NCBI RefSeq assembly: GCF_900100955.1
Contig: NZ_FNCC01000011.1
Span: 303,841 to 367,840 of the forward strand
Length of the DNA: 64,000 nt
Direction of reading: 5' to 3'
DNA from: Lentzea fradiae
GTDB taxonomy: Bacteria; Actinomycetota; Actinomycetes; Mycobacteriales; Pseudonocardiaceae
Shown here: positions 41,929-50,813 of the stretch, piece after piece
Numbering within the stretch: position 1 is the first letter of the stretch
Layout: each line of letters begins with the position of its first letter
The notes under the pieces: model-generated
Told to the model about the DNA's origin: nothing
Seen by the model: the letters and a program-made list of their open reading frames with translations, nothing else
Database searches by the model: none
Position numbers and translations under genes: made by a program

Positions 41929-42669
41929 TCACCACATCGTCAGACCACCATCGACGTTCAAGGTCTGCCCGGTGATGAACGCGGCATCGTCGGAAGCGAG
42001 GAAGAACACCGACCCCACGACGTCCGCGGGGACCTCGTCGCGGTGGAACGAGCGGCGCTCGCGTTGCATGGCCAGGAGCGGTTCTGGCAGGACGGCGACG
42101 GCGGCTGGGGTTACGACGAGGCCGGGGGTTACGAGGTTGACGGTGATCGGGTGGTCGTTGCCGAGTTCGCGGGCCAGGACGCGGGTCAGGCCCTGGACGC
42201 CTGCCTTTGCGGCGATGTAGTGGGCCTGGTGCGGTACGCCGAAGAACATTCCGCCGGAGCCGATGTTGATGATTCGGCCTCGCGAGCTCGTCTTCAGCAG
42301 TGGCAGCAGGGCTTGGATGGTGTAGAAGGTGCCGTTGAGGTTGACCTCGATGACTCGGCGCCATTCGTCGCCGGAGATCTTTTCGAAGGGCGTCTGCGGG
42401 AAGTGGCCGGCGGCGTTGATCAGGATGTCGATGGTGCCCAGGCGTTCTTCTGCCACTGCGGCCAGCGAGGCCAGACTGTCCTCGCTGGACACGTCGGCCG
42501 GGTGGACCAGCAGGTTGCCGGTGTCCCAACGGGTTCGCCAGGAGTTGAGGATCTCGGAGCTCAGGTCGCTTGCCAGGACGGTGTCGCCGTTCGCGAGGAA
42601 GCGGTCGGTGATCTCGGAGCTGATGCCGCCTGCGGCACCGGTGATGACGACGTTGCGTGGGCTGGTCAT
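41929..42669 (-). CDS. SDR-family oxidoreductase
   Basis: 246 residues, classical short-chain dehydrogenase: cofactor loop VVITGAAGGISSEI (slightly altered TGxxxGIG), NAAGHFPQTPF, catalytic Ser in IINIGSGGMFFG, and the YxxxK pair in AHYIAAKAGVQG. The C-terminal SDDAAFITGQTLNVDGGLTMW is standard. NAD(P)-dependent; substrate unknown. It follows the amidohydrolase gene by 25 bp on the same strand, so both probably answer to the divergent TetR regulator. Confidence 0.92.
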   Translation of the reverse strand: MTSPRNVVITGAAGGISSEITDRFLANGDTVLASDLSSEILNSWRTRWDTGNLLVHPADVSSEDSLASLAAVAEERLGTIDILINAAGHFPQTPFEKISGDEWRRVIEVNLNGTFYTIQALLPLLKTSSRGRIINIGSGGMFFGVPHQAHYIAAKAGVQGLTRVLARELGNDHPITVNLVTPGLVVTPAAVAVLPEPLLAMQRERRSFHRDEVPADVVGSVFFLASDDAAFITGQTLNVDGGLTMW

Positions 42670-42694
42670 GGGAAACCCCTTCGGAATGCAGGAA

Positions 42695-43930
42695 TCAGCG
42701 GGTGGTCAGGACTCCGCGGCGCCAGACGGCGCGGGTCGAGAGGGTGTCGGAGATGGACTCGAGCGGGTTGCCGGCCACCAGGAGCAGGTCCGCTCTGGCG
42801 CCTCGGCGGATGACGCCGCGGTCGTTCAGGCTGAAGTGCTGGGCGGGGCGGGAGGTTGCGGCGCGCAGGGCTTCTGCGGGGGTCAGTCCCGCTTCGACGA
42901 GGAGTTGTAGTTCGTGGTGCAGGCTGGCGCCTTGGGCCAGGCCGCCGTGTTCTTCTTCCGGGCGGGCGGCGTCGGTGCCGGCGAGGATGGGGACGCCTGC
43001 CTCGTGGAGGGCTTTGACGGTCCGCTCCGAGGTTGAGTAGTCGCCGTCGGCGTAGGTGTTGAACGAGCTGCGCAGGGCCTGGAGCCAGGCGGGGGTCAGG
43101 CGGGAGGCGACTCGGGGGTCCGCGGCCAGGTCTGTGCCCGGGATGCCGATGATCGAGCGGTTGAGGACCAGGCACGGGATCACGAAGGTGCCGGACCGGG
43201 CGATGGTCTCGACGATCTCGTCGGTGTGGGGGCGGTCCAGGAAGAGGTGGGTCAGGCCGTCCACGCCTGCTCGGAGCATGGTCAGGGTGGCGGCGTAGGT
43301 GAGGGCGTGGCCGACTGCGGGGATGGCGTGGTCGTGGGCTTCGCGGACGGCGGCGGTGAAGACGTCGGGGGGCAGTTCGGGGAGGCCGGGGGCGGCCAGG
43401 ACGGTGCCTTCCTCGGCCAGGAGCTTGATGAAGTCGCTGCCCTCGCGGACTCGGGCGGTGATGAACGCGGGGAGTTCGGCCGGGTCTGCCAGACCCGGTA
43501 ACGGGGCCGCTTCGGGGTGGCGGGTGCCGTCTGGGCTGATCAGGTTTTCCAGCGGGACCAGGAGTTGGTTCGGGTGGCCGCAGACGGCGGTCAACGGGAG
43601 GCCCGCTGATCTGATGTCGGCCAGGCGGTCGTCCTCGGCGATGCGGGCGCGGTCCTCCGCGGTGCGGGGTGGGCCGCCCATCTCGATGACGGTGGTGACG
43701 CCGAAGTCGACTGCCAGCGCCAAGCCCTCGTCGTCGGGGTGGCTGTGGGCGTCGATGAGGCCGGGTAGGAGGGTGCCGCCCTTGCCGTCGACCACGGTCG
43801 CGTCTGGTGGGGGTGTGTCCTGGCCGATTTCGGTGATGAAGCCGTCCGCGAACGTGACTGTGTTCGCGTCGATCAGCGAGTGGCCGTCGAAGACTCGGAC
43901 GTTGGTGACGGCGTAGGACCTGGGGTTCAC
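42695..43930 (-). CDS. Amidohydrolase family protein
   Basis: 411 residues of the metal-dependent amidohydrolase superfamily (imidazolonepropionase/prolidase-like subgroup). It has the HxH metal motif in LLPGLIDAHSHPDDEGLALA, a conserved K/E region (FIKLLAEEGTVLAAPGLPEL), H's in EAHDHAIPAVGHALTYA and GVDGLTHLFLD, and the Asp in PILAGTDAARPEEEHGG. It hydrolyses a cyclic amide or similar. With the SDR enzyme it forms a two-gene catabolic unit divergent from a TetR gene across three operator-like repeats. Confidence 0.9.
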   Translation of the reverse strand: MNPRSYAVTNVRVFDGHSLIDANTVTFADGFITEIGQDTPPPDATVVDGKGGTLLPGLIDAHSHPDDEGLALAVDFGVTTVIEMGGPPRTAEDRARIAEDDRLADIRSAGLPLTAVCGHPNQLLVPLENLISPDGTRHPEAAPLPGLADPAELPAFITARVREGSDFIKLLAEEGTVLAAPGLPELPPDVFTAAVREAHDHAIPAVGHALTYAATLTMLRAGVDGLTHLFLDRPHTDEIVETIARSGTFVIPCLVLNRSIIGIPGTDLAADPRVASRLTPAWLQALRSSFNTYADGDYSTSERTVKALHEAGVPILAGTDAARPEEEHGGLAQGASLHHELQLLVEAGLTPAEALRAATSRPAQHFSLNDRGVIRRGARADLLLVAGNPLESISDTLSTRAVWRRGVLTTR

Positions 43931-43960
43931 GGGTGGTGGCCTTTCTCTGCGGAGCGGCTA

Positions 43961-44045
43961 TGTGTACGACCATACACATCATGTGTACGGGCATGCACAT
44001 GTTCGGGAACCGGGTACCGTCTCGGTTTGTGTCCGGCCATGCACA
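43961..44045. promoter_or_regulatory. Three 18-bp operator-like imperfect palindromes
   Basis: TGTGTACGACCATACACA (43961-43978), TGTGTACGGGCATGCACA (43982-43999) and TGTGTCCGGCCATGCACA (44028-44045), spaced 21 and 46 bp. Each is a near-palindrome of TGTGyAyG...CrTrCACA type, as bound by TetR dimers. They lie between the amidohydrolase start and the regulator coding region. Confidence 0.7.
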
Positions 44046-44667
44046 GGAGTCCTCGGCGGAGAAGCGCCCGTCTCGTCCGCGCAACGCCAGTGCGACGCGT
44101 GAGGCGTTGCTGAAGGCGGCCAGGCCGTTGTTCGCGCGGAACGGGTATGAGGCGACGACGGTGAACCAGGTCGCGCAGGCGGCCGGGTTCTCGCCGAACC
44201 TCGTCACGCGGTACTTCGGGGGGAAGGAAGGGCTGTTCCTCGCGGCGATGGAGGCTCGGCTCAACCTGGAGTCGACGTTGCCGGGGGACGTCGGAGACCT
44301 CGGGCGGCGGCTCGCGGACCGGATCGCCGGGCGGTGGGAGCAGCAGGGGGACGGTGACCCGTTGCTGGCGTTGATGCGGTCGGCGTCGTCACGGCCCGCG
44401 GCGTTGGGCGCGTATCTGGAGCAGGAGTCGACCGAGCCCTTGACCAGGGCTTTCATCGGCTGGGGTTATACCGAGCAGCAGGCGGCCGACACGGCCAACG
44501 CGATCCAGTCGTTCGTCCTCGGGACTGTCGTCACGCGCCGGATGCTGCATTCGGGAGCGGTCGCGGCGGCGTCGGGGCCGCAGTTGCGGGCGTGGATGGC
44601 CGAGGTGTTGCAGCGGTTGATCGACGGTGGGGCGAAGAGCGGGTCAGCTGGTCTGCCCACGTCCTGA
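43999..44667 (+). CDS. TetR-family regulator
   Basis: About 222 residues. The HTH is SATREALLKAARPLFARNGYEATTVNQVAQAAGF followed by SPNLVTRYFGGKEGLFLAAM; the ligand-binding part is helical. The start is unclear: the frame is open back to 43933, but the operator-like repeats overlap that stretch. The ATG at 43999, or the GTG at 44029, would give a normal N terminus. It probably represses itself and the divergent amidohydrolase-SDR operon. It ends by overlapping the zincin-like gene on the other strand by 24 bp. Confidence 0.85.
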   Translation: MFGNRVPSRFVSGHAQESSAEKRPSRPRNASATREALLKAARPLFARNGYEATTVNQVAQAAGFSPNLVTRYFGGKEGLFLAAMEARLNLESTLPGDVGDLGRRLADRIAGRWEQQGDGDPLLALMRSASSRPAALGAYLEQESTEPLTRAFIGWGYTEQQAADTANAIQSFVLGTVVTRRMLHSGAVAAASGPQLRAWMAEVLQRLIDGGAKSGSAGLPTS

Positions 44668-45138
44668 ACGCACGTGCTCGATGTACGGCAGGTAGGCCGA
44701 CAGGTCGCGGTGCGGTTCGTAGGTGCTCAGGTAGTAGTAGTCGGCGATGATGTTGGCCTGCTGCTCCGAGTTGAAGTCGGCGAAAGCCTTGCCGTGCAGC
44801 CCTTCCACGCCGCCGTAGTCGTAGAGGCTCTTGCGGAGGAACCCCGCTACGGCGGTGGGCAGAAGGCTGAGGACGCTGCGGCCGTGCTGGTACTGGTAGG
44901 CGTGGGTCAGCTCGTGCACCAGCCAGCGCTCGTACCGTGCGCGGTGCTGTGGCTTGGTCAGGACGCCCACGGGGAACGTGACGACCCGGGGCAATGTGCG
45001 GGCCACGCCGAAGCTGCCCAGCACGCCGCCTTCCGCGAGGCGCAGGGCGCTGAGGTCGAGGGCGTCGCCGAAGACCTGCTGGGCGATCTCGACCTCGCGC
45101 GGCTCCAGGCCGCGGCGGAACGTTGCTCGGAAACCCAC
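44644..45138 (-). CDS. Zincin-like metalloprotease-fold protein (DUF4157-like)
   Basis: 164 residues with the zinc motif HExxH in WLVHELTHAYQYQHGRSV (about residues 77-94). The preceding part (RGLEPREVEIAQQVFGDALDLSALRLAE) is like domains in DUF4157 proteins. No signal peptide. The C-terminal EQQANIIADYYYLSTYEPH contains possible third ligands. The activity and target are unknown. Confidence 0.7.
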   Translation of the reverse strand: MGFRATFRRGLEPREVEIAQQVFGDALDLSALRLAEGGVLGSFGVARTLPRVVTFPVGVLTKPQHRARYERWLVHELTHAYQYQHGRSVLSLLPTAVAGFLRKSLYDYGGVEGLHGKAFADFNSEQQANIIADYYYLSTYEPHRDLSAYLPYIEHVRSGRGQTS

Positions 45139-45147
45139 GGCGTCACT

Positions 45148-45621
45148 TTAGATCGTGCGGCGGTAGCGCATCTCCTTCAGCTCGACGCCGCCCTCGGTCT
45201 CCGTGCGCGTCACGCCGTCGGCGCGGAAGCCGATGCGTTCGTAGAAGTGGCGGGCCCGGGTGTTGGTGTCGAGCGCCCAGACGATCACGTCCGGTTCGGA
45301 GCCCAGGGCGGCCTTCGCCAGCGCTGTGCCCAGGCCGGTGCCCTGGGCGGAGTCGAGCACGTAGATGGCGTAGAGCTCGAACGGTGCGTCGTCGTCGCGC
45401 GACGGGCCGGCGAACGCGAAGCCGGCCACCTCGCCGTCGTGTTCCGCCACCCAGACGTTGCCGCGGGGGATGAGGCGCTCCCACTGGGCTGTGCGGTCGT
45501 CGACGGACAGGTTCGCGAGGACGTCGTCGGGCAGCTGGCCGCGGTAGGCGGTCTGCCAGGTGCGCACGTGGACCGACGCCATCGCCGGGGCGTCGGAGGG
45601 AGTGGCCGGACGGACTGTCAT
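45148..45621 (-). CDS. GNAT-family N-acetyltransferase
   Basis: 157 residues from the ATG at 45621 (MTVRPATPSDAPAMASVHVRTWQTAYRG). The acetyl-CoA loop is VLDSAQGTGLGTALAKAAL, with the last strand FYERIGFRADG. The N-terminal HVRTWQTAYRG pattern is common in small-molecule GNATs of actinomycetes. Substrate unknown. It lies 9 bp from the end of the zincin-like gene's start region on the same strand, so they may be cotranscribed. Confidence 0.88.
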   Translation of the reverse strand: MTVRPATPSDAPAMASVHVRTWQTAYRGQLPDDVLANLSVDDRTAQWERLIPRGNVWVAEHDGEVAGFAFAGPSRDDDAPFELYAIYVLDSAQGTGLGTALAKAALGSEPDVIVWALDTNTRARHFYERIGFRADGVTRTETEGGVELKEMRYRRTI

Positions 45622-45760
45622 GGTGCCCCCAGAGACACGGTGTGTCAGTGCTTTGTACCGCCGGGAGCCGCGGGCGGGCATCCGAATAACCGGGCGTGCT
45701 GTGACAGAACCCTGACAATCCACCTACGGGATCCGGACAAACGGCCGGGACCGTGGAGGT

Positions 45761-46678
45761 GTGAACGTCCATTGGAAACGGTGGGTCGCGGTCTCGGGGG
45801 CCGCCGTCGTCATCGCCGCGGGCGTCGTGGTCGGGGGCTCGTACTGGCGGCTGGAGAGCAACCTCCGGACCGTCGACCTCTCCGAGGAGATCGCCCACCC
45901 CAGACCTCCGTCGCCGCCAGGGCCCCCGTCGTCACCGGGCAGGCCCCTCAACGTCCTGCTGATCGGCCAGGACGACGAACGGTCCGACACCGCGATGGTC
46001 GTGCAGCTCGACGCCGCGGGCAGCCGGGCGCGCGTGGTCAGCATCCCGCGCGACACGATGGTGCCGCGGCCTCGCTGCGGGGACAGCCCGCCCGTGGCCG
46101 TCGCGATGTTCAACAGCGCCTTCACCACCGGTGGTGCCGCGTGCACGGTGGCGACGGTGGAGCAGATGAGCGGTGTTCGCATCGACCACTTCGTGCAGAT
46201 CGATTTCACCGGGTTCCGCGATCTGATCGACCGGCTCGGCGGAATCGCCATCACGATGCCCGAGCCGATTGACGACGAACGGAGCGGGCTGCACGTTCCG
46301 GCCGGTCCGACGACGCTGAACGGAACGCAGGCGCTCGCATTCGTGCGGACCCGTTACAGCATCGGTGACGGCAGTGACCTGAACCGCATCAAGAACCAGC
46401 ACCTTTTCATGCGGGCGTTGAGCGAGAAACTCGCCGGGGAGAACTGGCTCGCCAGTCCCGGGCGAACGCTGGACCTCGCCGACATCCTGACCCGTTCCAT
46501 GGTGACGGACACGGGGATCGGGTCCATTCCGAAACTGGCGGACCTCGCGGGCAAACTCACCGCTTTGCGGCCGGACGCCATTTCCTACGTGACGCTGCCG
46601 ACCGAGACCTATCTGCCCGATCCGAACCGGGTGCAGCCCCGGCAGCCGGAGGCGGACGAGCTCTGGAAGGCGGCCTGA
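45761..46678 (+). CDS. LytR-CpsA-Psr (LCP) family glycopolymer ligase
   Basis: 305 residues. A short cytoplasmic N terminus and one membrane anchor (WVAVSGAAVVIAAGVVVGG), a Pro-rich linker (residues 46-62), then the LCP domain on the outside: VLLIGQDDERSDTAMVVQLD, VVSIPRDTMVP, VDRLGGIAI-like DLIDRLGGIAITMP and FVRTRYSIGDGSDLNRIKNQ with conserved Arg and Asp. LCP proteins attach polymers such as teichoic acid or arabinogalactan to peptidoglycan. GTG start with GGAGG adjacent. A 12-bp hairpin terminator follows. Confidence 0.92.
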   Translation: MNVHWKRWVAVSGAAVVIAAGVVVGGSYWRLESNLRTVDLSEEIAHPRPPSPPGPPSSPGRPLNVLLIGQDDERSDTAMVVQLDAAGSRARVVSIPRDTMVPRPRCGDSPPVAVAMFNSAFTTGGAACTVATVEQMSGVRIDHFVQIDFTGFRDLIDRLGGIAITMPEPIDDERSGLHVPAGPTTLNGTQALAFVRTRYSIGDGSDLNRIKNQHLFMRALSEKLAGENWLASPGRTLDLADILTRSMVTDTGIGSIPKLADLAGKLTALRPDAISYVTLPTETYLPDPNRVQPRQPEADELWKAA

Positions 46679-46715
46679 CCTAGCAGGCGGCGCCCTGCCA
46701 CTCGGACGGCCGAGG

Positions 46716-46753
46716 CCACGGCTGAGGAGACCCCCAGAGCCCCTCAGCCGTGG
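46716..46753 (+). terminator. Hairpin terminator after the LCP gene
   Basis: A perfect 12-bp stem CCACGGCTGAGG / CCTCAGCCGTGG with a 14-base loop, no T-run. Between it and the next gene (about 175 bp) I see only the start region of the WD40 gene. Confidence 0.7.
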
Positions 46754-46929
46754 ACACGATTCCCCAGTTGGCCTCAACCACTGCGACGGTCTCCCGTTCT
46801 CGTGATGGACGTGGAGTCGAGGTTGTCGGACCACCTCGTTAGGGTGGGGTTCTGACGGCCTGTCCGGTGTGCGCGTCGCAGCTCAGACGGGTGGTCCTCG
46901 TTTTCCGGTCCGGACGAGGTGGAGGCTGC

Positions 46930-49900
46930 TTGGGACCCCGTGGCGTCTTCGCGGAGCGCTTCGCGCTGCTCTACGCGGAGGCAGGCGACCCGCCGCTGAA
47001 ACGGGTCACGGAGTCGGTGAGCCGTGCCCGCCGGACGGACGAACGCGGCAGGCCGGTGCGGGTGCCCGCGCAGCGGGTGAGCGACTGGCGGCGCGGGCGC
47101 AACGTCCCCGCCAGGTTCAGCGGGCTGAGCGCCGTCCTGGAGGTCCTCGTCGGGGAGGCCCGCAAGCGCAGGCCCCAGCCGGCGGTCGAGGGTCTCTACG
47201 AGCTGGACAGGTGGCGGGCGCTGTGGGAAGAGGCGCTCGCGAGCCCGGTCACCGATTCTTCCGAAACACCGCCGCAGCCGGAGGAGAACGCGGTCTGCCC
47301 GTACATGGGGCTGAGCGCGTTCGGGCCGCAGGACGCGAACTGGTTCTTCGGCCGGGAAAGAGCGACGAACGCATTGCTCTCCCGGCTGGAGGAGAACGGG
47401 ATGACGATGCTCGTCGGCGCTTCCGGCGCCGGTAAGTCGAGTTTGGTGAAAGCGGGGGTGCTGCCGCGGCTGAGCAAGAACGCCGTCATCATCACGCCCG
47501 GCACCGACCCGTTGAAAGAACTGGCTCTCCGCATTCCCGAACTGGTTCCCACGCTCGAAGCGGCGACCGGCTGTGAGATTCCGGCCGGGTTCGCGGCGGA
47601 GGTGCAGCTGGCGGTCGGCGACCGGGTGGTGGTCGTCGACCAGTTCGAGGAGGCGTTCACGCTCGGCGGCGACGAGAACCGGCTGCGGATCTTCGTGCAC
47701 GCGCTGCACGCGGCGGCGGAGAAGACGGCGGTCGTGCTCGGGGTGCGGGCCGACTTCTACGCGCGCTGCCTCGACTTCCCCGAGCTCGCCGAGGCGTTGC
47801 AGAACCGCCAGATGGTGCTCGGCGCGATGTCGGCGACGGAGGTGCGCGACGCCGTCACGAACCCGGCGAAGGCCGCGGGCCTGCAGCTCGAACCGGGGCT
47901 GGTGGACCTCATGCTGCGCGACCTGGGCGCGCACAACCGGCGCGGCAAGGACGCCTACGACGCGGGGGCGTTGCCGCTGCTCAGCCACGCCCTGCTGGTG
48001 ACGTGGCAGCGCAGGCAGGCGGGCCGCCTCACGATCGCGGGCTACCGGGCGGCCGGCGGCATCCAGGGCTCGGTCGCCACCACGGCCGAACGGGCCTGGT
48101 CCGACCTCGACGAGCCGGCGCGGGCCGCCGCGCGGCAGCTGCTGCTGCGCCTGGTCAGGGTCGGCGACGACACGCAGGACACCCGCCGCCGGTCGAGCCG
48201 CCACAGCCTGCTGGAGGCCAGCACGAACCTCGCCGCCACCGAACGGGCGCTGGAGGTCCTCACCCGTGCCCGGCTGATCACGCTCGACGCGGCGGCGGTG
48301 GAGATCACGCACGAGGCGTTGCTGCACGCGTGGCCGCGGCTGCGCGGCTGGATCGACGAGGACCGCGCGGGCAACCTGGCCCGGCAGCGGCTGGAGGAGG
48401 ACGCGGCGGCGTGGTCGACGCAGGGCCGCGACTCGTCGTTGCTCTATCGCGGCGCACGGCTGGAAGGCGTGCGGCAGCAGCAGGACGTCACGGCGGTCGC
48501 GAAGCAGTTCGTGCACGCGTCCGAGCGCCAGCACCGCAAGAACGTGTGGCTGGGCCGCAGCGCCGTCGCGCTCGTGGTGGTGTTCGCGCTGATCGCGGCG
48601 AGTGCGGCCGTGATAGCGGTGCGGCAGCGCAACGACGCGCGGTTCCGCCAGGTCGTGGCGGAGGCGGACCGGCTGTCGGCGTCGGACCCGTCGGTGTCGG
48701 CGCGGCTGTGGCTCGTCGCGCACCGGATGCGCCCCGACGACCAGGCGGTGAGCGCGAAGCTGCTCGCCACGCAGCAGGTCCCGCTCGCCGTGCCGCTCTC
48801 CGGGCACACCGGGGCGGTCTACCTGACGACGTTCAGCCCGGACGGCACGCTCCTCGCGACGGCGAGCTACGACCGGACCGCGCGGCTGTGGGACGTGCGG
48901 GACCGCTTCGCCCCGAAGCAGCTCGCGGTCCTCTCCGGGCACGACGACTGGGTCAGCTCCGCCGTCTTCAGCCCGGACGGCAGGACGCTCGCCACCACCG
49001 GCCAGGACGCGACGATCCGGCTCTGGGACGTCACCGACCCGGCCTCCGCCAAGGCCCTCAAGCGGATCGAGACCGGCAACGGCACCTCCTACCTGCTGGA
49101 GTTCAGCCCGGACGGCACGCTGCTCGCGGCGGCGAACGAGGACAGGTCGGCCCGGCTGTGGGACGTCCGCGACCCGGCGAACGCCGAGCCGGTCGGCGAA
49201 CCGCTGCGCGACCACTCCGCCGCCGTCCGGTCACTCGCGTTCAGCCCGGACGGCAGGACGCTCGCCACCACCGGCGACGACGAGACCGTGCGGCTGTGGG
49301 ACGTGGCCACGCGGACCAGGATCGGCAAGACGATGACCGGGCACAGCCTCGGCGTCCACTCGGTGGCGTTCAGCGGCGACGGCAAGCTGCTCGCGAGCGG
49401 CGGCGACGACAAGATCGTGCGGCTGTGGGACCCGGCGACGCAGGAACCGGTCGGGCAGCCGCTGGCCGGCCACACGGGGTCGGTGTGGTCGGTGAAGTTC
49501 CGGCCGGACAGCAGGGTGCTCGCGTCCGGCTCGGCCGACGCGACCGTGCGGCTGTGGAACCTCGCCGACCCGGCGGTGCCCAGCCCGGTCGGCAGGCCGC
49601 TGTCCGCGCCCGGCGCGAGCCTCTTCGCCGTCGGCTTCAGCCCGGACGGCACCGCGCTCGCGACCGGGGCGCTGGAGAACGCCGTGCAGCTGTGGTCGTT
49701 GCCGCAGAGGATGCTGCTCGGCCACACCTCCCACGTGCCGGTGCCCTCGTTCCGCCCGGACGGCGAGGTCCTCGCGACCGGGTCCGGCGACAAGACGGTG
49801 CGGCTGTGGGACATCGCCGACCCCGGCCACCCCCAGCAGCTCGGACCCCCGCTGACCGGGCACGAGCGCATGGTGAGCGCGCCCGCGTTCCGGCCGGACG

Positions 49901-50748
49901 GCAAGGTCCTCGCGACCGCGGGCGGCGACCAGACGGTGCGGCTGTGGGACGTCGCCGACCCGCGGAACGCGCGGCAGCTCGGCGAGCCGCTCGTGCTGCC
50001 GAACCGGTTCTCGGCGCGGGTGGTGTTCCGCCCGGACGGCGAGGTGCTGCTGACCAGCCACACCGACGACTCCGTGCGGCTGTGGGACGTGCGCGACCCG
50101 GCGCGGCCCGTGCCGCTCGGCGAGCCGCTGACCGGCCACGACGGGTACGTCAACGAGGCCGCGTTCAGCCCGGACGGCCGCACGGTCGCCACCGCGAGCA
50201 GCGACAGGACGGTCCGGCTGTGGGACGTGGGCGACCCGGCGCGGCCTCGCCTGCTGGGCCAGCCGATCGAGGACGCCCAGGTCGTGGAGCAGGCGCTCTT
50301 CACCGCGGACGGCGCCACGCTCGTCATCTCCGGGCAGAGCAAGGTGATCCGGCTCTTCGACGTGCGCGACCGCGAGCACCCGGTGCCGCTCAGCGAGCTG
50401 CACGGGCACACGGGAACGGTCGGCGGGCTGTCGATCAGCGCGGACGGCCGGATGCTCGCGAGCAGCAGCGCGGACAGGACGTTCCGGTTGTGGGACATCA
50501 CGAACCCGGCCGCCCCGTCGTCGCTCGGCCAGCAGATCACCGGCGACTGGGCGGCGGAACCGCAGGTCCAGTTCTCCCCGAGGGGCAGTCTGCTCGCCAC
50601 CGGCAACGCCGACGGCGTCGTGCGCCTGTGGGACCTCGACGTCGAACGCGAGATCGAACGGATCTGCACGACGACCCGGACCGTGCTCACCGAGCAGCAG
50701 TGGGCGGAACGCCTGCCACAGCTGGAGTTCGAGGACCCGTGCGACTGA
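46930..50748 (+). CDS. HTH / nSTAND NTPase / 14-repeat WD40 protein
   Basis: About 1272 residues. I prefer a TTG at 46930 because GGTGGAGG lies 4 bases upstream; the frame is open to 46867. An N-terminal XRE-like region (about 5-75: VTESVSRARR, RVSDWRRGRNVPARF) leads to an nSTAND1 NTPase with Walker A MLVGASGAGKSSLVKAG (about 160-176) and VVVVDQFEEAF. One membrane helix (SAVALVVVFALIAASAAVIAV, about 540-562) is followed outside by 14 WD40 units of GHxxxVxxxxFSPDGxxLAT...RLWDV, enough for two seven-bladed propellers. This architecture is common in actinomycetes; it is thought to sense or scaffold, but its task is unknown. Confidence 0.9.
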   Translation: MGPRGVFAERFALLYAEAGDPPLKRVTESVSRARRTDERGRPVRVPAQRVSDWRRGRNVPARFSGLSAVLEVLVGEARKRRPQPAVEGLYELDRWRALWEEALASPVTDSSETPPQPEENAVCPYMGLSAFGPQDANWFFGRERATNALLSRLEENGMTMLVGASGAGKSSLVKAGVLPRLSKNAVIITPGTDPLKELALRIPELVPTLEAATGCEIPAGFAAEVQLAVGDRVVVVDQFEEAFTLGGDENRLRIFVHALHAAAEKTAVVLGVRADFYARCLDFPELAEALQNRQMVLGAMSATEVRDAVTNPAKAAGLQLEPGLVDLMLRDLGAHNRRGKDAYDAGALPLLSHALLVTWQRRQAGRLTIAGYRAAGGIQGSVATTAERAWSDLDEPARAAARQLLLRLVRVGDDTQDTRRRSSRHSLLEASTNLAATERALEVLTRARLITLDAAAVEITHEALLHAWPRLRGWIDEDRAGNLARQRLEEDAAAWSTQGRDSSLLYRGARLEGVRQQQDVTAVAKQFVHASERQHRKNVWLGRSAVALVVVFALIAASAAVIAVRQRNDARFRQVVAEADRLSASDPSVSARLWLVAHRMRPDDQAVSAKLLATQQVPLAVPLSGHTGAVYLTTFSPDGTLLATASYDRTARLWDVRDRFAPKQLAVLSGHDDWVSSAVFSPDGRTLATTGQDATIRLWDVTDPASAKALKRIETGNGTSYLLEFSPDGTLLAAANEDRSARLWDVRDPANAEPVGEPLRDHSAAVRSLAFSPDGRTLATTGDDETVRLWDVATRTRIGKTMTGHSLGVHSVAFSGDGKLLASGGDDKIVRLWDPATQEPVGQPLAGHTGSVWSVKFRPDSRVLASGSADATVRLWNLADPAVPSPVGRPLSAPGASLFAVGFSPDGTALATGALENAVQLWSLPQRMLLGHTSHVPVPSFRPDGEVLATGSGDKTVRLWDIADPGHPQQLGPPLTGHERMVSAPAFRPDGKVLATAGGDQTVRLWDVADPRNARQLGEPLVLPNRFSARVVFRPDGEVLLTSHTDDSVRLWDVRDPARPVPLGEPLTGHDGYVNEAAFSPDGRTVATASSDRTVRLWDVGDPARPRLLGQPIEDAQVVEQALFTADGATLVISGQSKVIRLFDVRDREHPVPLSELHGHTGTVGGLSISADGRMLASSSADRTFRLWDITNPAAPSSLGQQITGDWAAEPQVQFSPRGSLLATGNADGVVRLWDLDVEREIERICTTTRTVLTEQQWAERLPQLEFEDPCD

Positions 50749-50813
50749 GCGGAAGCCCCGGATCGAGCCGAACGCGTGTCACCTTGGGCACGTGATCGGT
50801 TACTGTCCGCGCC

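Noticed and set aside
46774..49215. Long open frame antisense to the WD40 STAND gene
   Set aside because: Arg-, Gly- and Pro-rich with no recognisable domain. The plus-strand WD40 protein explains the region fully.
48780..50650. Periodic DNA repeats that might be a CRISPR or tandem array
   Set aside because: The periodicity is that of the codons for WD40 units and sequence varies between units. No CRISPR-like repeat was seen anywhere in the window.
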